Of a stretch of 33,595 bases of DNA, positions 1 through 7,885 are shown one piece after another. The first letter of the stretch is position 1. Each line of letters starts with the position of its first letter. The notes under the pieces were generated by a model. The model had not been told where the DNA came from, ran no database searches, and worked only from the letters and a program-made list of their open reading frames with translations. Both the position numbers and the translations under genes were made by a program. The stretch is from Alicyclobacillus sp. (GTDB lineage: Bacteria > Bacillota > Bacilli > Alicyclobacillales > Alicyclobacillaceae): contig NZ_JAIMAV010000024.1 in the NCBI RefSeq assembly GCF_023511815.1, positions 1-33,595 on the forward strand, written 5' to 3'.

Positions 1-64
1 GTCAGGTCCTGACGGAAGCAGCACTAAGGAAGACCTTTCGGGCGACGCGGGGAAGCCTGGTTTG
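1..64 (+). ncRNA. ffs: Signal recognition particle RNA, 3' part (5' end outside window)
   Basis: The first bases carry the universal SRP RNA S-domain signature: GTCAGGTCCTGACGGAAGCA, followed by GC and an ACTAAGG stretch. This is the helix 8 apical region that binds the Ffh M domain. The 3' strand continues as GACGCGGGGAAGCCTGG, which would pair with the missing 5' strand. SRP RNA lying directly upstream of dnaX matches the Bacillus arrangement. The 5' part, including any Alu domain, is cut by the window, so the small and large SRP RNA forms cannot be told apart. The 3' end is set just before a terminator-like hairpin and is approximate. Confidence 0.88.
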
Positions 65-97
65 GTTCTTGGTCGGAGAACGCGTGTTTATTTTTTG
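65..97 (+). terminator. Probable terminator of the SRP RNA
   Basis: A short hairpin (GTTCT at 65-69 with AGAAC at 77-81) is followed by a T-rich stretch that includes TTTATTTTTT. The stem is only 5 bp, but the T-rich tract stands out in GC-rich DNA. From here to 300 I see no gene, only the leader region of the next gene. Confidence 0.55.
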
Positions 98-300
98 ATC
101 CCACCTTTTCCGGTCCCGCATTCCATCAACACCATCGCAAAGAGAACCCGCTGGCCGTGGCGGGTATGGCCGCATGTTTCGGGGTCGGCTCGGACGGGGC
201 TTGTCGAATCCTGTCTGCTCACGGGAGGTTTTGTCGAGCGGGCAGGAATCCGCGCCGCGGTCCCGAAATTCCCGTCATTCTCGGCCTTGGGGGGCTGAAT

Positions 301-1410
301 ATGGCGGTGCGATGGGAAGCGGATCCGGGGGTTGCGATGGACGGCTGGAACGTGGTCGGACGCATGAACTGCGGTCTGATCTACGTCGACAAACGGGGGA
401 CGCTGACCGTGTTCAACGAACTGGCCGCACAGCTGTTGGACATCGACGCGCCGCTCGGCCAGGCGGTGCCACTGTCCACCGCCTTTCCGGACGATGGGGA
501 TGAACCTCAGCTGCTGTCTGGGCTCATCACCTCCGGACGCGAGCTGAAAAATCAGGTGCTCACCTGGACGCGGGGCGACCGGATCCGGCACGTCCTGGCC
601 GATTCATTCAACCGGTTCGATCCGTTCGGTGTGTACACCGGATTCTACATGATGATGAAGGACCTCGGGGATCTGCGGACGCTTGAGCAACACGTGCAGC
701 GGACGGAAAAGATGGCGACCCTGGAGAAGATCGCGGCCGGGCTCGCGCATGAATTGAGGAATCCGCTGACCACCGTCAAGGGATTTCTCCAGATGATGGA
801 ACGCAAATTTTCCACGACCGGCCAGGAGCGGGATGCGAAGAACACGCAGCTCATGCTCCGGGAGATTGGGCAGGTCGAGGCCCTGATGGACGAGCTGATG
901 CTGTTGTCGCGCGTGCACAAGGTGCAGCCGCGGGCGTGCACCATGGAGGCGGTCCTCGACGCGCTGGAACCGGAGCTGTCCGGCCAGGCGGAGGCCGCCG
1001 GGATGACGGTCAGGCGCCTCATCGACCCGCTGCCGCCCTTCCTCGCGGACCCGGGCCTTCTGACCCAGGCCATCCGCCATCTGGCGGAGAACGCCATCGA
1101 GGCGATGGAACCCGGCGGGGTGCTGACGCTCGCCGCCCGGCGCAGCGGGGACTGGTTGGAGATTGACGTCTCGGACACCGGCCCCGGCATCCCATACTAC
1201 CTCATGGATCGCATCTTCGATGTCTTCTTCACCACGAAGGACAGGGGGACCGGACTCGGATTGGCCATCTGCCAGCGCATTGCGCTCGATCACGGCGGCG
1301 AGATCCGGGTCTCCTCGAAAGGTTTCGGAACCACCTTCCGCTTTCTCATGCCGTTCCGCGGTTTGCCCGGCGGCGCCGATTGTCCCCGCTCTTCCCCTGT
1401 GATACTGTAA
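301..1410 (+). CDS. Soluble PAS-containing sensor histidine kinase (sporulation-kinase-like)
   Basis: This is a 369-residue cytoplasmic histidine kinase with no transmembrane segment. A PAS-like sensor fills roughly residues 10-120. The HisKA domain follows with the phospho-acceptor His150 in the box GLAHELRNPLTTVKGF. The HATPase domain shows an N box (Asn264), a G1 box DTGPGIP (from Asp292), an F box FDVFFTTK and a G2 box GTGLGL (316-320). Start ATG 301 sits about 6 nt after a GGGGGG stretch; ATG 337 is an alternative, and an open frame extends upstream to 157. The H-box resembles the KinA-E kinases that feed Spo0F. No response regulator is adjacent, which fits an orphan phosphorelay kinase. 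Its signal and partner are unknown; the kinase assignment is firm and the sporulation role is inferred. Confidence 0.9.
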   Translation: MAVRWEADPGVAMDGWNVVGRMNCGLIYVDKRGTLTVFNELAAQLLDIDAPLGQAVPLSTAFPDDGDEPQLLSGLITSGRELKNQVLTWTRGDRIRHVLADSFNRFDPFGVYTGFYMMMKDLGDLRTLEQHVQRTEKMATLEKIAAGLAHELRNPLTTVKGFLQMMERKFSTTGQERDAKNTQLMLREIGQVEALMDELMLLSRVHKVQPRACTMEAVLDALEPELSGQAEAAGMTVRRLIDPLPPFLADPGLLTQAIRHLAENAIEAMEPGGVLTLAARRSGDWLEIDVSDTGPGIPYYLMDRIFDVFFTTKDRGTGLGLAICQRIALDHGGEIRVSSKGFGTTFRFLMPFRGLPGGADCPRSSPVIL

Positions 1411-1420
1411 AGATCGCATC

Positions 1421-1445
1421 GGCGTCCGCCGCTTGGGCGGGCGCC
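1421..1445 (+). other. Strong GC hairpin upstream of dnaX
   Basis: GGCGTCCGCC (1421-1430) pairs with GGCGGGCGCC (1436-1445), a 10-bp stem with one T-G wobble and a 5-nt loop. It lies between the kinase stop and the dnaX SD. No T-tract follows, so it could be an attenuating or RNA-stabilising structure. A weak TTGTCC/GATACT pair (1380-1406, 15-nt spacer) just upstream could be a dnaX promoter. Confidence 0.4.
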
Positions 1446-1474
1446 GTCCGACGCGCGGAGGAGGGGGTGAGGCG

Positions 1475-3322
1475 GTGCCGTATCAGGCCCTGTACCGGGC
1501 GTGGCGGCCGCAGACGTTTGCCGATCTCGTGGGGCAGCCCCACGTCAAGCAGACGCTGATGAACGCCATCCTGCGCGGCCACGTGGCGCACGCCTACCTG
1601 TTCTCCGGGCCGCGCGGGACGGGCAAGACCAGTGCGGCGAAGGTGTTGGCCAAGGCGGTCAACTGCACGGACCGGCGCGGCGCGGAGCCCTGCAACCAGT
1701 GCGAGGCGTGCCGGAGCATCACCGCCGGGACGAGCGTGGACGTCGAGGAAATCGACGCCGCTTCCAACCGCGGGGTCGAGGAGATCCGGACGCTTCGCGA
1801 CAAGGTGCAGTACGCGCCGGCGTCCCTGGCGCGCAAGGTGTACATCGTGGACGAGGTGCACATGCTCACCACCGAGGCGTTCAACGCGTTGCTCAAGACC
1901 CTCGAGGAACCGCCCGGACACACCCTGTTCGTCCTGGCGACGACCGAACCCCACAAGATCCCGGGGACCATCGTCTCGCGCTGCCAGCGGTTTGACTTCC
2001 GGCGGATTGAGCCGGAGCAGATCCTCGACCGCCTGCGCACGGTCTGCGAGGACCAGGGCTGGCGTTATGAAGACGAGGCGCTGTGGGCCATCGCGGAGGC
2101 GGCGGACGGCGGTCTGCGCGACGCCCTTGGCCTTTTGGAGCAGGTCGCCGCGTTCGGCGCCGGTGATCTCACCGCGGATCAGGCGGCGCAGGTCCTCGGC
2201 GGGGTGCGCACCTCCGCGCTCCTCACGCTGATTGAGCGGTTGGTGCAGGAGGACCTCCTCGGCGTGATCGAGCAGCTGATGGACTGGTACGCGTCCGGAA
2301 AGGACGCCTCCCGCATCGTGCACGACCTGTTGCAGGTGCTGCGCGACCTGTTCATTGTGAAACTGTCCAGCCGCGGCGAGCTCGCCACCCGGCCGGGCTA
2401 CCGGGAGACCGCCGAGCGCTGCGACAGGGCGTGGTTGCTCCGGGCGATTCAGTCGCTCGGCGAGACGTACGTCCACCTGAGGTTTGTGGATCAACCCCGC
2501 CTGGCGCTGGAGACGGCCCTGCTGTCGCTCGCGCCGAGTCTGGTGGCGGGCGCCGCGGCGACGACGGCCGGCGGCCGTGCGGTCCCAGTCTCCGGTTCAC
2601 CGCCGGCCGCGGCCCCCATGGGGACCGCCCCGGCGGGCGGTGTGGCGGCGGGGATGTCGGCGGGTGGCGTATCCGCGGCAGCCGCGACACGGGTGGCCTC
2701 CACAACACCGCCGGCCGCGGCCCCTGCGCAACCCGCGGCGGCACTTCGTGCGGTTGCAGCTTCCAAGACACCGGCCGGTGCGGCCCCTGCGGTGGCGGCG
2801 CAGGCGGCCGAGGCGACACCGCCGACGGCTGCGGCTCCACCCGCGGGCCGCGCACCCGCCCGAAGGACCTCCGCCACGCGTAAGATGGAAGTGCTGACCG
2901 CACTCGTACAGCAGGCATCGGAAGAGACGCTCGAGGCGATTCGGAGGCACTGGGAACCATTTCTCCAGCGGGTTCAGGAGCGGCGCATCCAAACGCACGC
3001 CTGGCTGACCAACGGAGAGCCTGTGCTCGCGACGCCGGACACGCTGGTGCTGGCGTTCACCAGTCAGGTCCACCGCAACAGCGTGATGAAGCCGGAGGAC
3101 CGCGCTGTCATCGAGGCGGCCTTGGCCGAGGAGATGGGGGCGCCGATTCAGGTGTTGGCGCTGTTGCGGGCGGACTGGGAGGCGTTTCAGCAGATTCAGG
3201 CGCCCGCGGTTGAACAGGGCGTCTCCGAACAGGCGGCGGCCCGGGACGCGGACGATTGGGTGGCGGCGGTGGTGCGGGTGTTCGGCGCGGACCGCGTTGA
3301 GATCATCGAGGACGAGGAGTGA
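1475..3322 (+). CDS. dnaX: DNA polymerase III subunit gamma/tau
   Basis: Clamp-loader ATPase and organiser of the replisome, 615 residues. Visible motifs are Walker A GPRGTGKTS (45-53, Lys51), the zinc module Cys64, Cys73, Cys76, Cys79, Walker B VDEVHML around 125-131 and sensor 1 LATTEPHK. A low-complexity Ala/Pro/Gly linker of about 115 residues (roughly 350-470) separates the AAA+ domains from the C-terminal tau-type region. GTG 1475 was chosen because a GGAGGAGGGGG SD precedes it by about 8 nt and the protein then begins MPYQALYRAWRP, as in the family. The stop TGA overlaps an in-frame GTG of ybaB, so the two are translationally close. I see no A-rich slippery heptamer, so a shorter gamma form by frameshifting is not supported. 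Confidence 0.97.
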   Translation: MPYQALYRAWRPQTFADLVGQPHVKQTLMNAILRGHVAHAYLFSGPRGTGKTSAAKVLAKAVNCTDRRGAEPCNQCEACRSITAGTSVDVEEIDAASNRGVEEIRTLRDKVQYAPASLARKVYIVDEVHMLTTEAFNALLKTLEEPPGHTLFVLATTEPHKIPGTIVSRCQRFDFRRIEPEQILDRLRTVCEDQGWRYEDEALWAIAEAADGGLRDALGLLEQVAAFGAGDLTADQAAQVLGGVRTSALLTLIERLVQEDLLGVIEQLMDWYASGKDASRIVHDLLQVLRDLFIVKLSSRGELATRPGYRETAERCDRAWLLRAIQSLGETYVHLRFVDQPRLALETALLSLAPSLVAGAAATTAGGRAVPVSGSPPAAAPMGTAPAGGVAAGMSAGGVSAAAATRVASTTPPAAAPAQPAAALRAVAASKTPAGAAPAVAAQAAEATPPTAAAPPAGRAPARRTSATRKMEVLTALVQQASEETLEAIRRHWEPFLQRVQERRIQTHAWLTNGEPVLATPDTLVLAFTSQVHRNSVMKPEDRAVIEAALAEEMGAPIQVLALLRADWEAFQQIQAPAVEQGVSEQAAARDADDWVAAVVRVFGADRVEIIEDEE

Positions 3323-3327
3323 CCCCC

Positions 3328-3639
3328 GTGAAGAATATGAACCAGTTGATGCGCCAGGCCAAGAAGATGCAGGAGGAGATCCTCAAGGCGCAGGCGGCGC
3401 TGGCCGAGCGGACCGTCGAGGGGACGGCGGGCGGCGGCGCGGTGCGCGTCACCATGAACGGCCACAAACAGGTGGTGGCCGTCTCCATCGCGCCCGAGGT
3501 GGTCAACCCGGACGACGTGGAGATGCTCCAGGATCTGTTGGTGGCGGCGTTTCAGGACGCGGGTGAGAAGGTGGATCAGCTGACGGAGGCGGAGTTGGGC
3601 AAGTACACCCGCGGTTTGAATCTGCCCGGTCTGTTCTGA
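3328..3639 (+). CDS. ybaB: YbaB/EbfC family nucleoid-associated protein
   Basis: Small 103-residue DNA-binding protein of the YbaB/EbfC family, which forms dimers that bind and bend DNA. The N-terminus is a charged amphipathic helix ([14 protein letters not shown]), followed by the conserved [14 protein letters not shown] strand region and the [15 protein letters not shown] helix. It sits between dnaX and recR, the near-universal position for this family. GTG 3328 lies 8 nt after GAGGAG. GTG 3319, which overlaps the dnaX stop, and ATG 3337 are alternatives. Its role next to the recombination gene recR is established by association, not by a known reaction. Confidence 0.93.
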   Translation: MKNMNQLMRQAKKMQEEILKAQAALAERTVEGTAGGGAVRVTMNGHKQVVAVSIAPEVVNPDDVEMLQDLLVAAFQDAGEKVDQLTEAELGKYTRGLNLPGLF

Positions 3640-3640
3640 G

Positions 3641-4240
3641 ATGTGGGGGTATCCGGAGCCCATCGCCAGGCTCGTCGAGCAGTTCATGAAGCTCCCCGGC
3701 ATCGGCCCCAAGACGGCGGCCCGATTGGCCTTCCACACGCTGACCATGAGCGAAGAGGATGTGGCGGAGTTCGCAACCGCGCTGCTCGACGTGAAGAAAA
3801 AGTTGCACGAGTGCCCGGTCTGCTGCAACATCACCGACCGGACGCCGTGTTCGGTCTGCGCCGACACGGGGCGGGACGGGCGCGTCCTGTGCGTGGTGCA
3901 GGACCCGAAGGACGTCCTGGCGATGGAGCGGACGCATGAGTACAACGGCCGCTATCACGTCCTGCACGGCGCCATCTCGCCGATGGAGGGCGTGGGGCCG
4001 AACGACATCCGCATCCGCGAACTGCTGCAACGGGTGGCGGACAGCGAGATCCAAGAGGTGATCCTGGCCACCAATCCGACGGTGGAGGGGGAGGCGACGG
4101 CGATGTACATCGCACGCCTGCTGAAACCCTTCCCGATTCAGGTGACGCGCATCGCGCGCGGCGTGCCGGTGGGCGGAGACCTGGAATACGCCGACGAGGT
4201 GACGCTCGCCAAGGCGCTGGAGGGCCGGCGCCAGGTGTGA
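3641..4240 (+). CDS. recR: Recombination protein RecR
   Basis: Acts with RecO and RecF in loading RecA during single-strand gap repair; ring-forming DNA-binding protein. The 199 residues match the family length. An N-terminal helix-hairpin-helix ([15 protein letters not shown], about 17-31) is followed by a zinc finger with Cys58, Cys61, Cys70 and Cys73, then a Toprim domain (about 80-175) and the C-terminal segment with [17 protein letters not shown] 3641 lies 1 nt after the ybaB stop, so the gene is probably translated by coupling, because no clear SD is seen. It ends the dnaX-ybaB-recR unit. Confidence 0.97.
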   Translation: MWGYPEPIARLVEQFMKLPGIGPKTAARLAFHTLTMSEEDVAEFATALLDVKKKLHECPVCCNITDRTPCSVCADTGRDGRVLCVVQDPKDVLAMERTHEYNGRYHVLHGAISPMEGVGPNDIRIRELLQRVADSEIQEVILATNPTVEGEATAMYIARLLKPFPIQVTRIARGVPVGGDLEYADEVTLAKALEGRRQV

Positions 4241-4305
4241 CGCCGGGATGGACCCCGTCCCGCGAGCGCAGTGCCGCCGCCGAGCACCGCGCCGGCATGG
4301 CGGTC

Positions 4306-4339
4306 GATGTCGCTTCATTGTTGATGTTGCTTCATTGCT
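4306..4339 (+). repeat. Tandem 17-bp direct repeat upstream of yaaL-bofA
   Basis: GATGTCGCTTCATTGTT (4306-4322) is followed immediately by GATGTTGCTTCATTGCT (4323-4339), two 17-bp units with 15 identities. They lie in the 171-bp gap between recR and yaaL, about 35 bp before a TATGAT element (4373-4378). The region is less GC-rich than its surroundings, which suggests a regulatory site. A TTGTCA at 4347-4352 is 20 bp from TATGAT, which is too far for a good sigma-A promoter. Confidence 0.6.
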
Positions 4340-4411
4340 AGTTGGCTTGTCATAAACGTCCTCTTCCCTGTCTATGATCTACTAGCCTGCGACAGGGGGA
4401 GGACGTTTGTC

Positions 4412-4714
4412 TTGGGAGAGGACAGGCACACGATTCACACAGAGACCGGCGCGGTGGACGGACAGCGGGAGGCGGCCGCCGCCGTCGACGGGGCGCTGGA
4501 TGTCGACGGACTGATCCGGGATCTGAAGCGCGCGAAGCGGGAACTGGAGACAGCCCGACGACAGTTCGACACCGTGACGGATCCGCTGCTGATTGATCAC
4601 ATGGTCTTTCGGATTGGCGCGGCGGAACGGCAGTTCAATTACCTGTTTCAGCTCGCGCGCCGGCACGGGGTCCGGGTCGAGGGGATCCGCTGGGACTGGC
4701 AGGAGGACGTGTGA
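4412..4714 (+). CDS. yaaL: YaaL family protein (DUF2508)
   Basis: A 100-residue protein of unknown function in the YaaL/DUF2508 family of Bacillales. The family signature is visible as DPLLIDHMVFRIGAAERQFN followed by YLFQLAR. The sequence is mostly helical and charged, with no signal peptide or membrane segment. Start TTG 4412 follows a GGGGGAGG SD by about 9 nt. It sits directly upstream of bofA, as in Bacillus subtilis, and its stop lies 36 nt before the bofA ATG, which suggests co-transcription. The N-terminal 30 residues are variable and low in complexity. Confidence 0.85.
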   Translation: MGEDRHTIHTETGAVDGQREAAAAVDGALDVDGLIRDLKRAKRELETARRQFDTVTDPLLIDHMVFRIGAAERQFNYLFQLARRHGVRVEGIRWDWQEDV

Positions 4715-4749
4715 GCAACCCGCGATCCACCGGGAGAGGAGGGGAGGGT

Positions 4750-5019
4750 ATGCCGAGTCCGCACGGACTTGTCTGGATTGGGCTGGCCCTGGTCGGCGTG
4801 TTCGTGGTGGCGCAGGTGGTGCGCTACCCCGGACAGGTGTTCTGGTGGTTGGTCAAAAGCGCCGCACTGGGGTGTCTGTTCGTCTTCGCGGTCAACTGGG
4901 TCGGTCAGTATCTGCATTACCACCTGCCGTTCAACCCCATCACGGCCCTGACCGCCGGTTTCCTCGGGATTCCCGGGCTGGCGGCGTTGATCCTCCTGCA
5001 TCTGTGGCTGTACGTCTGA
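4750..5019 (+). CDS. bofA: Pro-sigma-K processing inhibitor BofA
   Basis: Membrane protein of the outer forespore membrane. In Bacillus it holds the SpoIVFB protease inactive in complex with SpoIVFA until a forespore signal arrives, so it times pro-sigma-K cleavage. The 89 residues match the family (about 87). Hydrophobic segments span about residues 6-25 and 33-52. A C-terminal hydrophobic region carries the conserved pattern NPITALTAGFLGIPGLAALI. ATG 4750 has a very strong SD (GAGAGGAGGGGAGGG). An in-frame GTG at 4711 overlapping yaaL is less likely. The gene ends 16 nt from the convergent flippase stop, with no terminator hairpin between them. Confidence 0.9.
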   Translation: MPSPHGLVWIGLALVGVFVVAQVVRYPGQVFWWLVKSAALGCLFVFAVNWVGQYLHYHLPFNPITALTAGFLGIPGLAALILLHLWLYV

Positions 5020-5035
5020 GCCCAACTCGGTGCGG

Positions 5036-6694
5036 TCACAGACTGGCGGCGGATGGCGCGAGGTGTCTGGCGATCCGGGCCAGGCGCCGCCCGATGACGG
5101 GCAGCGCCTGCAGCTCGGCGGCGTGCACGGCGCCGAGCCGGATGGAGGCGAACAGATACACCAGCCCGCCGAATGCGATGGCGAGGATCACCTGCACCGC
5201 CGCAATGGCGTCGGGGTTTTCCGTCACCAGGCGCGCCGCGTGCCATCCGAGCCAGCGTCCGGCCGCGAGACCCGGGCAGGTGAGCGCGGCCGCGGCGGCG
5301 GAGGGCCACGCGAGACGAAGGACGGAGAAGCGGACGCGGCCGTACTTCTTGACGGCCAGCACGTTCAGGGTCGACGAGAACAGGTAGCCGATGGTGGTCG
5401 CCATCGCCGCCCCGAGGATGTGAAACGGGATGATGAGGGCGATGTTCAACACCAGCTTGACCAGCACGCCGAGAAACATGTTCCGCACGGGCCTGTACAT
5501 CCTGTCCAGGCCCTGCAGCATGTAGGTCGACGTCAGCTCAAGGCTGCTGAAGATGCTCATGAACGACACGCTGGAGATGATCAGCGCGCCCTCGGTGCTG
5601 CCGTACAGCACCTGGTCGAGGGGCTGGCCGAGCACGAGGAGGGACGCGGCCACCGGGAACGTCATGAACAGCATGGACCGAAGGGTGCCCCGGACGCGCT
5701 GGTTGATCGCCTCCTGCTGCTGGAGCGCGCGGGCCTCGGCGATGGCCGGGAGGACCGAGGCTCCGATGGCCATGGCGAATGCCAGCGGGAGTTGGATGAG
5801 CTGCATGGCCTGGCGGGAGAGGACCCCGTACGCCGCCGTCGCGCTGTGAAAGTCGTAGCCGGCGAACAGCAGGGTGTTCTGCACCGTCAGGGCGTCCACG
5901 AGGCCGGAGATCGGGACGACGAGCGCGCCGAGGCTGACGGGCAGCGCCACCTGCCACAGCTCTTTCCGCAGGGCCGCATGGGTGATGCGGGACGGGCGAG
6001 CGGGGCGGCGCCAGCGGGATCGATGGGCGCGTCGCACCCGGTGGACGGCCGCCACAAGGACGACAAGCCCGGCGAGGGCGCCGACAAACGCTCCGAAGGT
6101 GGCGGCGGCGGCGCCCGTGGCGGGCGTTCCGCCGTGGCGCATCACCCACCACGCGAGGATCACGATGGCGATCACGCGGACCAACTGTTCAAGCGACTGG
6201 CTGTACGCGGAGGGCTCCAATCGCTGAAAGCCCTGCAGGTATCCGCGCAGGGCGCTCATCAGCGGCACGACCAGGAGCGCGGGGACCAGGGCGCGGACGG
6301 AGAGGGTCAGCGCGGACACGGCCTGGGCCGATTCGCGCAGGGCCACCATGCGGGCGTACAGCGGAGCGCCGAACCACATCAGGATGGCGAGCACCAGGCC
6401 GAGGCGGACCACGATGCGCACGGTGACGCGGTAGAGCCCCTCCACCTCGCTGTACCGGCGCAGCGCCAGCCGCTCGGAGACGAGCTTGCCCATGGCGGTC
6501 GGGAACCCGGCGGTGGAGAGGGTGAGAAGAATGACGTACAGCGCATACGCATTGGAGTAGATGCCGATGCCCTCGTCGTGGATCAGCCGGGTGAGCGGAA
6601 ACAGGTAGACGAGGCCGAGCAGTTTTGCGACGGTGACGCTGGCCACCATGATGGATGTGCCGCGCGCCAGGTTGGACGTCCTCCGCGACTGCAA
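5036..6694 (-). CDS. Polytopic flippase of the SpoVB/YtgP (MOP/MurJ-like) family
   Basis: A 552-residue integral membrane protein with about 14 hydrophobic segments, typical of the MOP exporter superfamily that includes SpoVB, YtgP and MurJ. These proteins move lipid-linked polysaccharide or peptidoglycan precursors across the membrane. Family hallmarks are an N-terminal RGTSIMVASVTVAKLLGLVY segment, a FPTAMGKLVSERLA motif and a LRGYLQGFQRLEPSAYSQ motif after the fourth segment. The GTG at 6703 directly abuts the SD AAGGAGGTG, so TTG 6694, 6 nt after it, is the better start. Bacillus subtilis has no such gene between bofA and csfB. The substrate cannot be read from sequence; a role in cortex or cell-wall synthesis is plausible. 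Confidence 0.88.
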   Translation of the reverse strand: MQSRRTSNLARGTSIMVASVTVAKLLGLVYLFPLTRLIHDEGIGIYSNAYALYVILLTLSTAGFPTAMGKLVSERLALRRYSEVEGLYRVTVRIVVRLGLVLAILMWFGAPLYARMVALRESAQAVSALTLSVRALVPALLVVPLMSALRGYLQGFQRLEPSAYSQSLEQLVRVIAIVILAWWVMRHGGTPATGAAAATFGAFVGALAGLVVLVAAVHRVRRAHRSRWRRPARPSRITHAALRKELWQVALPVSLGALVVPISGLVDALTVQNTLLFAGYDFHSATAAYGVLSRQAMQLIQLPLAFAMAIGASVLPAIAEARALQQQEAINQRVRGTLRSMLFMTFPVAASLLVLGQPLDQVLYGSTEGALIISSVSFMSIFSSLELTSTYMLQGLDRMYRPVRNMFLGVLVKLVLNIALIIPFHILGAAMATTIGYLFSSTLNVLAVKKYGRVRFSVLRLAWPSAAAAALTCPGLAAGRWLGWHAARLVTENPDAIAAVQVILAIAFGGLVYLFASIRLGAVHAAELQALPVIGRRLARIARHLAPSAASL

Positions 6695-6780
6695 CCACGC
6701 CACCTCCTTCGCGCCCTGTCCCGGGCACTCATCCCCACACGCCGATGATCGTTCATCCCGTTCAATCCGAGAGCAAGAGC

Positions 6781-6789
6781 ATTATAACA
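6781..6789 (-). promoter_or_regulatory. Extended -10 promoter for the flippase gene
   Basis: On the minus strand the sequence reads TGTTATAAT, a perfect TATAAT with the upstream TG of an extended -10 element. No good -35 hexamer lies 17 bp upstream. The expected RNA start is near 6774, giving a leader of about 80 nt. Confidence 0.5.
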
Positions 6790-6813
6790 CGCCCCCCCGG
6801 GCCAAGGGGCCGA

Positions 6814-6842
6814 AACAGCGACGAGCCCTGGGTCATAAGGTG
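6814..6842 (+). promoter_or_regulatory. Possible sigma-K-like promoter of ytaF
   Basis: AACA (6814-6817) and CATAAGGTG (6834-6842) are separated by 16 bp. The sigma-K consensus is mACm, 16-17 bp, CATAnnnTA; only the last -10 base differs. This is a motif reading by eye and short motifs occur by chance. Confidence 0.3.
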
Positions 6843-6870
6843 TTAGGGAGTCCACGGGGGGTGGAGCCGG

Positions 6871-7476
6871 TTGGGAACGACCTTCATCACCATCTTGGCC
6901 ATCGCATTGGCGGCGAATCTCGACAACGCCAGCTTTGGCATCGTGTACGGAATTCGCAACATCCACATCTCGTGGTGGGCAAATGCCATCATCGCCCTGA
7001 TCTCGGGGGCGGCCACCCTGGTGGCCGGGTGGCTGGGCGCAGCGCTGACGCGGTACATTGCGCCACACACGGCGGCCTGGGTGGGGGCGGGGGTCATGTG
7101 GTTGGTGGGCCTGTGGGTGCTGACGGAGCCGTTGCGCGACAGACGCCGCCCCGTCCGCGAGGACGGGATGCTGGTGCGGCGCATCCTGCGCGATCCGGCG
7201 GTCGCGGATCTCGACCACTCCCACACCATCAGCCTCGGCGAGGCCTCCGTGCTCGGGGTCGCCGCCGCGCTGAATGCGCTGGCCGGCGGGTTTGACGCCG
7301 GGACGGTGCACATCGGCATTGTCTGGACCTCGGCGGCGGTGGCGGTGACCAGCTTCATCCTCCTGGGCGCCGCGGCGTACGTGGGCAGGCGCTACCTGGC
7401 CAATCAATTGGGCAACTGGGCGACGTATGTCGCCGGTTTGGTCATGATGGCCATCGGATTTCACCAAATTTGGTAG
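6871..7476 (+). CDS. ytaF: Sporulation membrane protein YtaF (MntP-related)
   Basis: A 201-residue polytopic membrane protein of the YtaF sporulation family, related to the MntP manganese exporters. The two halves carry repeated motifs: NLDNASFGIVYGIR near the N-terminus and ALNALAGGFDAG in the second half, each with an Asp inside the membrane. These fit cation-binding residues of the superfamily. A hydrophilic loop of about 50 residues joins the halves and contains His-rich DLDHSHTIS. TTG 6871 follows a GGTGG stretch. The precise substrate of YtaF is not established. The gene is divergent from the flippase and lies about 100 nt before csfB, so the two may be co-expressed in sporulation. Confidence 0.85.
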   Translation: MGTTFITILAIALAANLDNASFGIVYGIRNIHISWWANAIIALISGAATLVAGWLGAALTRYIAPHTAAWVGAGVMWLVGLWVLTEPLRDRRRPVREDGMLVRRILRDPAVADLDHSHTISLGEASVLGVAAALNALAGGFDAGTVHIGIVWTSAAVAVTSFILLGAAAYVGRRYLANQLGNWATYVAGLVMMAIGFHQIW

Positions 7477-7575
7477 GTATGATTGGTACGGCGGCCGGTC
7501 CATACTGGCTGCTGAGGGCATCCTCCAGGGCGGGATCGGGTGGGTCGGGGGCATCGCCCGGGAAGGGTGCCGCGG

Positions 7576-7779
7576 ATGGGACGGGTGATGGGATTGGACG
7601 CGAAACAGGCCCGGTGCTGCATTGTGTGCGGGCAGGCGAAGACGGACGGCATCTCGGTGTGCGGACAGTTCATCTGCATGGACTGCGAGCGCGCCATCGT
7701 GACGACGGACGTGGACGATGTCCGCTATCGGCACTATGTCGATTGCATGAAGCGCATCTGGTGGCAGGTGGCGCCGTGA
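7576..7779 (+). CDS. csfB: Anti-sigma factor CsfB (Gin)
   Basis: Small zinc protein of the Gin family that binds and inhibits sigma-G (and sigma-E in Bacillus), preventing untimely late forespore transcription. From ATG 7576 it is 67 residues, close to the 64 of Bacillus subtilis. The zinc-binding cysteines are CIVCG near residue 15 and CGQFICMDCE about 15 residues later, followed by the conserved tail RYRHYVDCMKRI. ATG 7576 has GGAAGGG 8 nt upstream; ATG 7588 and 7540 are other options. Its place between bofA and the YaaO-like gene matches Bacillus. Regulation by sigma-F is known there, but I cannot find a convincing promoter here. Confidence 0.85.
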   Translation: MGRVMGLDAKQARCCIVCGQAKTDGISVCGQFICMDCERAIVTTDVDDVRYRHYVDCMKRIWWQVAP

Positions 7780-7781
7780 CG

Positions 7782-7828
7782 ATCCGGCCGGCGTGTGCGA
7801 CTCGTTCAGCCGCACCCGTCGGCCGGAT
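7782..7828. terminator. Long inverted repeat between convergent csfB and malic enzyme genes
   Basis: ATCCGGCCG (7782-7790) pairs with CGGCCGGAT (7820-7828). An inner stem GTGCG (7795-7799) with CGCAC (7811-7815) extends it. It is placed where a bidirectional terminator would be expected, but no T-tract follows on either strand. Confidence 0.45.
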
Positions 7829-7853
7829 GGCGCATCCCAGAGTTCGCGGGTCC

Positions 7854-7870
7854 GGGGTCCGAAGGACCCC
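7854..7870. terminator. Tight GC hairpin downstream of the malic enzyme gene
   Basis: GGGGTCC (7854-7860), GAA, GGACCCC (7864-7870) form a perfect 7-bp stem with a GAA loop. It lies just beyond the minus-strand malic enzyme stop. A second small dyad, CCATCC/GGATGG, overlaps it at 7869-7883. No T-tract follows, so termination is only likely, not proven. Confidence 0.4.
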
Positions 7871-7885
7871 ATCCGCGGGATGGAA

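Noticed and set aside
2880-3322. Programmed frameshift producing a short gamma form of DnaX
   Set aside because: No A-rich slippery heptamer or matching stem-loop is visible; the linker is GC-rich and the frame is continuous.
5030-6748. Long plus-strand open frame of about 570 codons opposite the flippase
   Set aside because: Its translation is rich in Asp, His, Arg, Gly and Gln with no domain, as expected for the antisense of a GC-rich membrane protein gene. The minus strand encodes a clear flippase.
7477-7507. Forespore-type promoter before csfB (CATACTG at 7501)
   Set aside because: The -10 is close to a sigma-G pattern, but no acceptable -35 is found at the right distance for sigma-F or sigma-G.
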